A DNA stretch of 64,000 bases. Source: an uncultured Clostridia bacterium. Lineage in GTDB: Bacteria > Bacillota > Clostridia > TANB77 > CAG-508. A program made the translations under genes and the position numbers. This document shows positions 9,684 to 17,468 of this stretch, in pieces. The notes under the pieces were generated by a model. That model made no database searches and was not told the origin of the DNA. It saw only the letters and a list, made by a program, of their open reading frames with translations. Within the stretch, counting starts at the first letter, position 1. The number at the start of each line of letters is the position of its first letter. The stretch spans positions 62,001 through 126,000 of the forward strand of contig CAQZSK010000002.1 of NCBI GenBank assembly GCA_948934525.1. The letters are read 5' to 3'.

Positions 9684-11299
9684 ATGATTTTTAGCAATCG
9701 GAAATTTCATAGGTAAGATTTTTAAAGTAGGAATCTATATACGTCTATCTCGTGAAGATGGAGATAAGTTAGAAAGTGAAAGTGTACAAAATCAAAGAGA
9801 TATCTTGCAAAGATATGTTAAAGAAAATGAATACATATTAATTGATGAGTATGTAGATGATGGAGTATCACGGCACAACCTTTGAAAGACCAGCATTTCA
9901 GAAGATGATTGCTGATATAGAAGAAAAGAAGATTAATATGGTCATTACAAAAGACCTTTCAAGGCTTGGTAGAGATTATATCAAAACAGGCTATTACATA
10001 GAAAACTACTTTCCAGAAAATAGTATTCGTTATGTTTCTATATTAGATGGAATAGATACTTATTTAGACAGCACTAATAATGATGTAACACCGTTTAAAG
10101 CCATTATTAATGATATGTATGCAAAAGATATCTCCAAAAAGATTAAAGGGGTTTTAAAGGAAAAAGAGTTAAAAGGAGAGTACTTAGGAAGTTATGCACC
10201 ATTTGGATACAAAAAAAGCAAAGAGCAGAAAAACAAACTTGAAATAGACACAAATACTGCATACATTGTAGAAAGAATTTTTGAGTTATATGCAGAAGGA
10301 AATGGCTTTCAAAAAATAGCAACTATATTAGATAATGAAAAGGTAACAACACCAAGCAAGTATTTAGGCATGGGACATCAAAGAGAAAATTGGAGTCCAA
10401 AAACAATAAGAGCAATACTGGTAAATGAAGCATACATTGGAAATACAGTTCAAAATAAATGCACTTCTATATCTTACAAAATAAAAAAGAAAAGAAAGAA
10501 AAGCCCTGAAGAATATATAAGAGTTGAAAATACACACCAGGCAATTGTGTCAAAAGAGTTATTTTATAAAGTACAAGAAATGATAAAAAGCAAAAAGAGT
10601 GTATCTTTACCTAAGCATGATTTTTTATTAAAAGGCTTATTATTTTGCCATAACTGTGGAAGAAAGTTAAGAGTATGTTACAGAGGCAATAAAACTAAAA
10701 TAGGTTATATAGATTGCAGTTTAGCAAGGGGAAAAGAGCGAAAGTGCAGAACTTGCAATTACAACTACAATAAGTTTGAAGAAAAAGTGTTAAAAATTGT
10801 CAGACAAATATGCAATACATATGTAGATAAAAACGAACTGAAGAAGATATATGAAAAATACAAAGACAATTATGAGGTTTTAATTGAAAAAGAAAAACAG
10901 CAATTAAATAATATTTCGAACAAGATAGCTCAGGTATCAAAGAAAATAGATAAAATCTATTTAGACAGTGTAAATGGTTTGATTTCAAATGATGACTACT
11001 TTAAATATTCAAAGGGATTTATAGAAGAAAGAGAACGACTAAAAAAGGAAAAAGAAAGTGTACAAAGTAAAATAAATATTTTAAAAGTGAAGAAGCAAAG
11101 CCATAGAAAAGACGAAGAAGTAGAAAGTTTGATTAATGAGTTTCTAAAAATGGAAAATACAAGTAAAAAAGTTTTATATGAACTAATAGACAGAATAGAA
11201 TTAGACGAATACAAAAATATTTATATCTATTTTAATTTTTCAGAATTAAATATAGTAAGTGAAGAACTAGGCAAAGAATATATTATACAAAGAGCATAA
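9684..11299 (+). CDS. Large serine recombinase, two CGG +1 shift sites
   Basis: Excises and integrates the surrounding element. ATG 9684 (AAAAGGAG upstream) reads five codons to CGG at 9699-9701; skipping C continues into the resolvase domain VGIYIRLSRED with the catalytic Ser. A second in-frame CGG at 9871-9873 splits VDDGVS from GTTFERPAF, the normal family sequence being DDGVSGTTFERP. With both shifts the protein has 537 residues: resolvase domain, recombinase domain (about 170-290), zinc ribbon CHNCGR...CRTC and a Lys-rich coiled coil. Without them the catalytic Ser is separated from the DNA-binding part. The length fits TnpX-like recombinases. Confidence 0.85.
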
Positions 11300-11329
11300 A
11301 AGTAATATAATTTTTTTATATTCTAGGAA

Positions 11330-11361
11330 ATTACAACAAATTGTTTTAACAATTTGTTGTA
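11330..11361 (+). terminator. Perfect 15-bp palindrome at the right end of the element
   Basis: TTACAACAAATTGTT and its exact complement are separated by two bases, downstream of the recombinase. A second long imperfect hairpin (11384-11435, arms beginning GCGATTGTTACAAATTCT) follows, just inside the element boundary. Confidence 0.6.
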
Positions 11362-11475
11362 ATTGACGTAGAAGATAATTATTGCGATTGTTACAAATTC
11401 TTAAAGCTTCGTTTTTTAGAATTTGTTAACATCGCTTTTTTACATAGTGTTGGTAAAATTAGAAGTGCCTCACAT

Positions 11476-11940
11476 TTAGCATGGCTATACGATATTTATT
11501 GCAAAACAGGAATTAGAGTTCCATTCCCAATTATTAGTGATAGAAATGGGCAAATTGCTAGAAAATATGGAATGATTTCTAATGATGTAAGTAATACAGA
11601 AACAGTTAGAAATGTCTTCATCATTGATGATAAAGGAATTATAAGATTAATTTTAGTTTATCCAATGAATGTAGGAAGATCCATTCCAGAGATTTTAAGA
11701 GCCTTAACTGCTTTACAAGTAGCCGATAGCAATAAACTTTCCATGCCAGCAAACTGGATACCTTGTGAACCAGGAATTCTACCAGTTCCGAAAACTTTTG
11801 CAGAATTAGAAGCAAGAAGAAGAGAAATGGAGAAAAATCAAAATGGAATGAGTTGGTATTTAGGGTTTCAAAATGTGAAAGACTGTACAGTATTAGATAA
11901 TAGTTGCGAATGCGAGAGAATAGAAGAAAAGAAAAAATAA
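11476..11940 (+). pseudogene. 1-Cys peroxiredoxin, 3' half
   Basis: The last 154 codons of the split peroxiredoxin, beginning LAWLYDIY and containing VPFPIISD, the FIIDDKGIIR strand and the C-terminal dimerisation region. It has no start of its own at the junction. It is in frame with 6549-6800 once the element is removed. Confidence 0.92.
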
Positions 11941-12067
11941 AAAGTGTATAAGATGCAAAAGTAGCTAAAATGGTTAGAAAATAAAAAAATAGAATGAAAA
12001 TTTTAAATAAAACTTGAAGAAATAGCCATACTAATAATATTGAAAAATATTAAAGGAGGCTATTTTT

Positions 12068-12232
12068 ATGGAAAAAAATCAAAAAATCAATTGTACAGTA
12101 ACAAGCTGTAAATATAATGATAAGCAATATCAAGAATGTAAACTAGAACAAATTATTGTAACGCCAATTATTGGTTGTGAAACTAAAGAGCCAGATGAAT
12201 CGATGTGTAGTAGCTATAAACATGAAAATTAA
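12068..12232 (+). CDS. DUF1540 protein
   Basis: 54 residues with four Cys (CTVTSCKYN near the N-terminus, then GCETKEPDESMCSSY), the DUF1540 pattern seen in short Clostridial proteins presumed to bind metal. ATG 12068 follows AAAGGAGG. It ends just before a terminator shared with the convergent metallo-beta-lactamase gene. Confidence 0.8.
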   Translation: MEKNQKINCTVTSCKYNDKQYQECKLEQIIVTPIIGCETKEPDESMCSSYKHEN

Positions 12233-12237
12233 AGAAA

Positions 12238-12266
12238 AAGGAGCTCTTTTACAGAGCTCCTTCTAT
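12238..12266. terminator. Terminator between DUF1540 and metallo-beta-lactamase genes
   Basis: AGGAGCTC and GAGCTCCT form the stem with TTTTACA as loop. Confidence 0.7.
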
Positions 12267-12286
12267 AGCTTGGAATTTAAAAGCTA

Positions 12287-13711
12287 TTATTGGAATTTTG
12301 TGGTCATCGTTTTTAAAAGATGATATGGCGAAACACGGAAGAAAAACTCTTCATTAGCAATGCCAACATCTTTGGTAGAAATCTCTTTCAAAACTCGTTT
12401 GGCAAAAGCTTCTTTTACATGGGGTTCACCATGATTTACGAGCACAAGGTTCAGATTTTCGAATTGTTTCAAAAAATGAATTAATTCATCTGCTTTGGCA
12501 TGTGCTGAAAATTCAGAAGTAAATTCTACCTGCGCTCGTTTGGTTACTAAGATGCCTCCAACCCGTACAATATCTCCCATATTAGCAGAGTGTAGAGAAT
12601 GCCCTAAAGTACCCTCTGCAGTATAGCCTGTAAAATGAATTAAAGAGTTAGACTGTCTAATAAAGGTAGAAATATACTGAGGAGCAGGGCCATAAGAACC
12701 CATTCCAGAGGTTGTTAAAATGATTTTTCGATCAGAGTCTGTTAATACAGAATCTCGAATTCCAGTATCTACAAACTGTAGACCAGAAGGCAAAAACTCA
12801 AGCATTTCCTGTTTAATCCCCAAAGAGCCATTTTGATAAAGCCGAGTATATTGATGTGCAAGCTTTCCATCAAAGAAGATAGGAACTGAACAATCAAGCT
12901 TTCCTTGATTTTGCAATACCTTTAAAAAATATAAGATCTCTTGGGAACGCCCAAGCGAAAATACTGGTACTACAACAGATGCATTGCTTTTGAACAAAGC
13001 AGAAAGGATATTTTTCTCAAAGCATGGAACTACTTGAGTTGAGTCCATAGTGCCATACGTGGCTTCTTGCATAATGTTCAAAGGCATTTCTAGAACCCTT
13101 TTAGGAAGTGGAGGAATATCAAAAAACATATTATGACTGTTATAGTCGCCAGTAAAAAGCCAATTGATATTCTGTTCACCAGGGTAAGAAATTTCAACCA
13201 ATATGAGTGATGCACCAATTAGATGACCATTGTAAAAGAAAGTTACTTTAATATGGTCGTCTAAAGCAGTAGTTTTTTCAAAAGGGATTGCTTTCACAAG
13301 ATTCAACGTTTGATAGACATCGACATCTCTATAGAGATCAGGCTGATGCTTTCTTTTTGCGGTATCTTTCAAAACACGATAACTGTCAAAGAGAGCCAAA
13401 TTCAAGAGAGGCTTAGCAGAAGGTGTAACATAGATTTGGTTTCTAAAACCATTTTTGACCAGTAAGGGCAATCTACCTATATGGTCAACATGAGTATGCG
13501 TGACAAGAACGAATTGAATAGAGCTTTCATTAAAAGGAAAAGAATAATTGTTAGAATCATTTTCCTCTTCACGTCCTTGAAAAAGTCCACAATCGACGAT
13601 GAACCGTGTGGTTGTGCCATCTGGATATTTTACAATACACAAATGACAGGAACCGGTTACAGAACTGTTCAGCGTTTGAACATCCATGTAAAACCGATTT
13701 TTTGAACCCAT
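12287..13711 (-). CDS. RNase-type metallo-beta-lactamase (beta-CASP), foreign composition
   Basis: Predicted RNA-processing hydrolase. The HTHVDHIGR metal motif is near residue 74, followed by a beta-CASP region and the C-terminal SAHAKADELIHF and VNHGEPH motifs; 474 residues is typical. Base and codon use are unlike the neighbours: many CGN Arg codons, CTC/CTG Leu and a higher GC content. Four in-frame CGG codons (first bases at 13696, 13606, 12844 and 12565) align with Arg positions, and skipping the C at any of them soon leaves the conserved frame. This is the opposite of the native rule. It lies on the lagging strand, with a consensus promoter and a palindrome upstream: a recent arrival. 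Confidence 0.85.
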   Translation of the reverse strand: MGSKNRFYMDVQTLNSSVTGSCHLCIVKYPDGTTTRFIVDCGLFQGREEENDSNNYSFPFNESSIQFVLVTHTHVDHIGRLPLLVKNGFRNQIYVTPSAKPLLNLALFDSYRVLKDTAKRKHQPDLYRDVDVYQTLNLVKAIPFEKTTALDDHIKVTFFYNGHLIGASLILVEISYPGEQNINWLFTGDYNSHNMFFDIPPLPKRVLEMPLNIMQEATYGTMDSTQVVPCFEKNILSALFKSNASVVVPVFSLGRSQEILYFLKVLQNQGKLDCSVPIFFDGKLAHQYTRLYQNGSLGIKQEMLEFLPSGLQFVDTGIRDSVLTDSDRKIILTTSGMGSYGPAPQYISTFIRQSNSLIHFTGYTAEGTLGHSLHSANMGDIVRVGGILVTKRAQVEFTSEFSAHAKADELIHFLKQFENLNLVLVNHGEPHVKEAFAKRVLKEISTKDVGIANEEFFFRVSPYHLLKTMTTKFQ

Positions 13712-13733
13712 AAAATTCCCTCCTTAAAAGGTT

Positions 13734-13752
13734 ACGTTAGCAAAATTTGCTA
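13734..13752 (-). promoter_or_regulatory. Palindromic operator-like site before the MBL gene
   Basis: GTTAGCAAAATTTGCTAAC is a perfect 19-base palindrome in the leader, between promoter and ribosome site. It could bind a repressor or form a leader hairpin. Confidence 0.5.
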
Positions 13753-13789
13753 ACTGATTTATAAAAAATAGCAGATTGCTATTAAAATT

Positions 13790-13818
13790 ATTGTATCATC
13801 AACTAAAGATTATGTCAA
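13790..13818 (-). promoter_or_regulatory. Sigma-A promoter of the MBL gene
   Basis: TTGACA and TACAAT are separated by 17 bases. Confidence 0.75.
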
Positions 13819-13900
13819 TTTAAAAATAGATTTTAATTAATATTGACTTTTAAACTAATTAGCAATAGAATAAGAGAAAATAGTGAAGGAGGATAAAATT

Positions 13901-14830
13901 ATGCCATTAGTAACAACTAAAGAGATGTTTGAAAAATCTATGGAAGAGCATTTTGCCATAGGAGCATTTAATGTTAACAATATGGAAATTATACAAGGGA
14001 TTGTAGATGCGGCAGCAGCAGAGAATTCACCGGTTATTTTACAAGTATCTTCAAGTGCAATTAAATATGCAAGAGTAGGGTATTTAAGAAAAATGATAGA
14101 AGCAGCATTAGAAGAATATGACATACCAATTGCTTTACATTTAGACCATGGACCGGATTTTGAAACTTGCAAAATGTGTATTGATAATGGATTTTCTTCT
14201 GTCATGATAGATGGTTCTAAGTATGATTTTGAAGAAAATGTTGCTTTAACAAAAAAAGTAGTGGAATATGCCCATAGTAAGGGCGTTGTAGTAGAGGCTG
14301 AATTAGGAAAATTAGCAGGAATAGAAGATGATGTTAATGTTGCAGCTCAAGATGCGATGTATACAGACCCAGATCAAGCAAAAGAATTTGTAGAAAGGAC
14401 AGGATGCGATTCTTTAGCAATTGCAATTGGAACAAGCCATGGCGCATACAAATTTAAAGGGGATGCAAAGTTAAGATTTGATATTTTACAAAAAATAAGA
14501 GAAAAATTACCTAATACCCCAATTGTATTACATGGAGCATCAACTGTTATTCCAGAACTAGTAGAAATGTGCAATCAATATGGAGCAAATATACCTGGAG
14601 CTAAAGGTGTACCTGATGAAATGTTACATCAAGCAAGTTTAGAGGGGGTTTCTAAAATTAATGTAGATACTGATTTGCGTTTAGCTATGACAGCAGCCAT
14701 TAGAAAAGCTTTTGCAGAGGACCCATCTGTATTTGATCCTAGAAAATATATGTTACCAGCAAGAGATTTAATTCAAAAAACAGTACAACATAAGATTAAA
14801 AATGTATTTGGCTCAAGTAATAAAGCTTAA
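13901..14830 (+). CDS. fba: Class II fructose-1,6-bisphosphate aldolase
   Basis: Cleaves fructose-1,6-bisphosphate in glycolysis. Zinc ligands are visible in the HLDHGPDFE block (near residue 83) and in VLHGAST (near 213); the NVDTDLRLA motif for the phosphate lies near 260. 309 residues is normal. ATG 13901 follows AAGGAGG; an upstream GTG at 13883 is in frame but precedes that site. Single transcription unit with a terminator. Confidence 0.96.
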   Translation: MPLVTTKEMFEKSMEEHFAIGAFNVNNMEIIQGIVDAAAAENSPVILQVSSSAIKYARVGYLRKMIEAALEEYDIPIALHLDHGPDFETCKMCIDNGFSSVMIDGSKYDFEENVALTKKVVEYAHSKGVVVEAELGKLAGIEDDVNVAAQDAMYTDPDQAKEFVERTGCDSLAIAIGTSHGAYKFKGDAKLRFDILQKIREKLPNTPIVLHGASTVIPELVEMCNQYGANIPGAKGVPDEMLHQASLEGVSKINVDTDLRLAMTAAIRKAFAEDPSVFDPRKYMLPARDLIQKTVQHKIKNVFGSSNKA

Positions 14831-14882
14831 GGTTCAAAATATTCTTAAATGTAATAAAATGTCAATTAAGGCCAAACCTTGA

Positions 14883-14922
14883 GAAAAAAACAGTTTACTA
14901 TTTTTAGCAAACTGTTTTTTGT
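14883..14922. terminator. Bidirectional terminator between fba and smpB
   Basis: AAAAACAGTTT and AAACTGTTTTT flank an AT-rich loop; T runs on both strands. Confidence 0.85.
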
Positions 14923-15373
14923 TTACACTTTTCCAAATTGTTGTCTTAATCTTCGCTCAGCATCTTTTTTGGCAATATCTTCGCGCTTATCATATAATTT
15001 TTTACCTTTACCAATTCCTAATTCTATTTTTACAAAGTTGCCAGAAAAATATAAGCTCATAGGAATTAGAGTATAACCTTGCTGCTTAATTAATCCAATT
15101 AGTCTATGTATTTCTCGTTTATTCAATAATAGTTTTCGATCACGTAAAGGATCTTTATTAAAAATATTTCCTTGTTCATAAGGAGAGATATGCATACTGT
15201 ATACATAAGCTTCTCCATTTTTTATGATAGCATAACTATCTTTTAAATTTACTTTTCCGATTACGAATAGACTTAATTTCTGTTCCAGTTAAAACAATTC
15301 CTGCTTCTAATGTGTCTGTAATTGTATAATTATGTTTTGCCACAGGATTGGTAGCAATTATTTTTTTATTCAT
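14923..15373 (-). CDS. smpB: SsrA-binding protein SmpB, one CGG +1 shift site
   Basis: Partner of tmRNA in rescuing stalled ribosomes. ATG 15373 reads 38 codons of typical SmpB sequence (ATNPVAKHNYTI, then TGTEIKSIRN) to CGG at 15259-15257. Skipping the C gives GKVNLKDSYAII, the canonical continuation, to a total of 149 residues. Without the shift the N-terminal frame stops soon after, and the C-terminal frame has no start. The downstream part carries the conserved RDRKLLLNKREI block and the basic tail. That a ribosome-rescue factor itself needs a recoding event at a hungry-codon-like site is notable. The tmRNA gene is not recognised in this window. Confidence 0.88.
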
Positions 15374-15428
15374 ATATGTAAACTCCTTTTATAATTGTTT
15401 TTTATGTTTAAAATTAATTTATGTATTT

Positions 15429-15469
15429 AGTCTTAATAATATCTGTAAGGTACTGCTATTATTAAGACT
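15429..15469 (-). terminator. 13-bp inverted repeat upstream of smpB
   Basis: AGTCTTAATAATA pairs with TATTATTAAGACT across 15 bases. It may end transcription of the surface-protein gene; there is no strong T run. Confidence 0.45.
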
Positions 15470-15522
15470 ATTAATTTGTTAAGAAAAATTATAATTAAAA
15501 ATAATCAATAGATAAACTATTC

Positions 15523-16011
15523 TTATTCATCATCACCATCATCATGAGTATAAGTAGTGATGTTATTTTGCTTTGCATAATACATAACTAATGCAACAAT
15601 AATAATACCAGCAATAGCTAAAACCATCCAAGTCCATACATTGTTTGATACATTACCAAATAGACCAGTGTTACCTGCATCAGTAGATGTTCTTGTAGCT
15701 GTGTAACCACCATTATTTCCATCTATAGTACCAGTTGTTCTCATATTATCATTTTGGTTATTATCACGATTCATACCATTTTCTATACCATTAGTTACAT
15801 TTTTAGCACCATTTCCAATGGCATTTACGCCACCTTTAATTCCATTCGCAATACCTTTGCCAGCATCTTCAACCACATTTTCTGTACCACCAACAAAATT
15901 TCTAATACCATTTACAGCATTATCCATACCATTAGCAGCAGAAGTGTAAGAAACAAATGCAAAAGATAAAACGGCTAAAAGAATGGCTGTTATAAAACAT
16001 TTCTTTTTCAT
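15523..16011 (-). CDS. Secreted/anchored Gly-Asn-rich protein
   Basis: Signal peptide (MKKKCFITAILLAVLSFAFV...SAA), a repeated amphipathic region of NGI/NAI/GIANGIKGGVN-type units (residues 27-85), an Asn/Thr-rich linker, one transmembrane segment near residue 130 and a short acidic tail. ATG 16011 follows AAAGGAGG and is preferred to an upstream in-frame ATG at 16059. 162 residues. Function unknown; the architecture resembles its upstream neighbour at 16160. Confidence 0.7.
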   Translation of the reverse strand: MKKKCFITAILLAVLSFAFVSYTSAANGMDNAVNGIRNFVGGTENVVEDAGKGIANGIKGGVNAIGNGAKNVTNGIENGMNRDNNQNDNMRTTGTIDGNNGGYTATRTSTDAGNTGLFGNVSNNVWTWMVLAIAGIIIVALVMYYAKQNNITTYTHDDGDDE

Positions 16012-16121
16012 ATGATGAAATCCTCCTTTTATCAAAATTTGAGTTAAAAAACGGCTCATTATTATTATTCATTTTTAAAAATAAAATATTCTGATAAAAA
16101 GTGGAAAACAGATTGAAGAAA

Positions 16122-16157
16122 AAAACTGTTAAATTTTTAAAAATTTAACAGTTTTAA
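16122..16157 (-). terminator. Terminator of the 16160 gene
   Basis: AAAACTGTTAAATTTTT pairs with AAAAATTTAACAGTTTT, ending in T-rich sequence. Confidence 0.75.
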
Positions 16158-16159
16158 AC

Positions 16160-16537
16160 TTATTTTAATCGAATCATAATTGCAATTGCTAATAAGATAA
16201 GAATAACACCAACCGTTATTAATAAAATATTAATGATATTAGTTGCAGATAAACCTGAACTAGAGGAACTATTAGGAGTTGGTGCTAAAGTTTGCATATC
16301 ATCTAATGGATTATCTAACGAATTATCTTCAGTATTATCTTGTATATTATCATTATCAACAGTATTAGTATCAGTAGTATTTTCATCGCTTGGGGCATTA
16401 GGATCAACATTATTAACTACTTGATTGCTATCTGTACCAGGTAAATTTAAATTAATGTTAGCAGCAGATGAACAGATTGTACAAAGACTAAATATAACTA
16501 ATAAAACTAAAAATATTTTTAATGATTTTTTTGTCAT
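16160..16537 (-). CDS. Secreted membrane-anchored Asp/Asn-rich protein
   Basis: 125 residues: signal peptide (about 1-25, ending SSAA), an acidic low-complexity stretch rich in Asp, Asn and Thr, a Ser-rich linker and one C-terminal transmembrane helix with a short basic end. ATG 16537 has AAAGGAGG upstream. It shares this plan, but little sequence, with the 15523 gene. I do not recognise a family. Confidence 0.65.
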   Translation of the reverse strand: MTKKSLKIFLVLLVIFSLCTICSSAANINLNLPGTDSNQVVNNVDPNAPSDENTTDTNTVDNDNIQDNTEDNSLDNPLDDMQTLAPTPNSSSSSGLSATNIINILLITVGVILILLAIAIMIRLK

Positions 16538-16717
16538 TCCAAAAAATCCTCCTTTATCTATTGTTACCATATAATCATACACAATTCATGAAAAAAAGTC
16601 CAGACATTTTTGAAAAATTTTAGCAAAATTGATTGAGGAAATAGACTAATTATTGAAAAAAATTTAGAATTGTGTTACTATAAAAACGATAAAAAGATAT
16701 ATAGAAGGGAGAATAAA

Positions 16718-17137
16718 ATGGAATATAGAAGATTTAATAACACAATTGTAGCAAGAATAGATAAAGGAGAAGAAATACTTGAAAAAATTAAAGAAATTGC
16801 ATTAAAAGAAAACATAACTTTAGCTAATATTAATGCATTAGGTGCAACAAATGATTTTACAGTTGGAGTATTTAAAGTAGATGAGAAGAAATACTATGCT
16901 AATGAGTTTAAAGGAAATTTTGAAATTGTTTCTTTAACAGGAACTATCAATACTATGAATGATGAGTTTTATACTCACATTCATATGAGTGCAGGAAATG
17001 ATAAAGGAGAAGTATTTGGAGGACATCTAAACAGAGCAATTGTTAGTGCAACTTGTGAAATGGTAATCCATATTATTTCAGGAAAAGTAGATAGATACTT
17101 TGATGAAGAAATAGGACTAAATTTATTTCAGTTTTAA
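16718..17137 (+). CDS. PPC-domain (DUF296) protein
   Basis: 139 residues with the plants-and-prokaryotes conserved domain: the ALGATNDFTVGVF strand and the THIHMSAG motif with metal-ligand His residues around 88-92, then GGHLNRAIVSATCE. Members are often annotated as DNA-binding, without proof for stand-alone bacterial forms. ATG 16718 follows AGAAGGGAG. Likely co-transcribed with the two genes that follow. Confidence 0.82.
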   Translation: MEYRRFNNTIVARIDKGEEILEKIKEIALKENITLANINALGATNDFTVGVFKVDEKKYYANEFKGNFEIVSLTGTINTMNDEFYTHIHMSAGNDKGEVFGGHLNRAIVSATCEMVIHIISGKVDRYFDEEIGLNLFQF

Positions 17138-17153
17138 TTAGAAAGAAGAAAAG

Positions 17154-17468
17154 ATGTACTATATTTATATGTTAAGATGTGAAGATAACTCCATTTATAC
17201 TGGAATTACAAATGATATCAAAAGAAGATGGGAAGAACATCGCTGTAAAGATGAAAAAGGAGCCAAATATACAAAAGGCCATTCAGTGTTGAGAATAGAA
17301 ACAATATGGACTACAGAAGATAGAGCTTTAGCCTCTAAATTAGAATATCATATCAAAAAATTAACAAAAGAACAAAAAGAAAAGTTGATAATTACAAAAG
17401 ATCTAGCTAGATTTTTAAGTAAGAAAATTGAATGTGAAAAATATCAAAATATGGAGAATAAGATATGA
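17154..17468 (+). CDS. GIY-YIG nuclease-like protein (YhbQ/UPF0213 type)
   Basis: 104 residues; the motif YYIYMLRCED...YTGITNDIKRRWEEH carries the two Tyr of GIY-YIG, the catalytic Arg and the His/Glu. Small stand-alone members are widespread and only loosely characterised. It overlaps the next gene by four bases, showing translational coupling. Confidence 0.85.
   Translation: MYYIYMLRCEDNSIYTGITNDIKRRWEEHRCKDEKGAKYTKGHSVLRIETIWTTEDRALASKLEYHIKKLTKEQKEKLIITKDLARFLSKKIECEKYQNMENKI

Larger units (their letters stand above)
6801..11475 (+). mobile_element. 4.7-kb serine-recombinase integrative element
   Basis: The element lies inside the peroxiredoxin gene, flanked by TCACAT at 6795-6800 and 11470-11475, one copy of which belongs to the target. 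Near the ends, TTACCAACA (about 6816) is found inverted at about 11450, which fits attL/attR arms. It encodes a DUF4258 protein, a zinc-finger protein, a transporter, a 55-residue protein and a large serine recombinase at the right end. No conjugation genes are present, so it can excise and integrate but not transfer itself. Confidence 0.85.
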
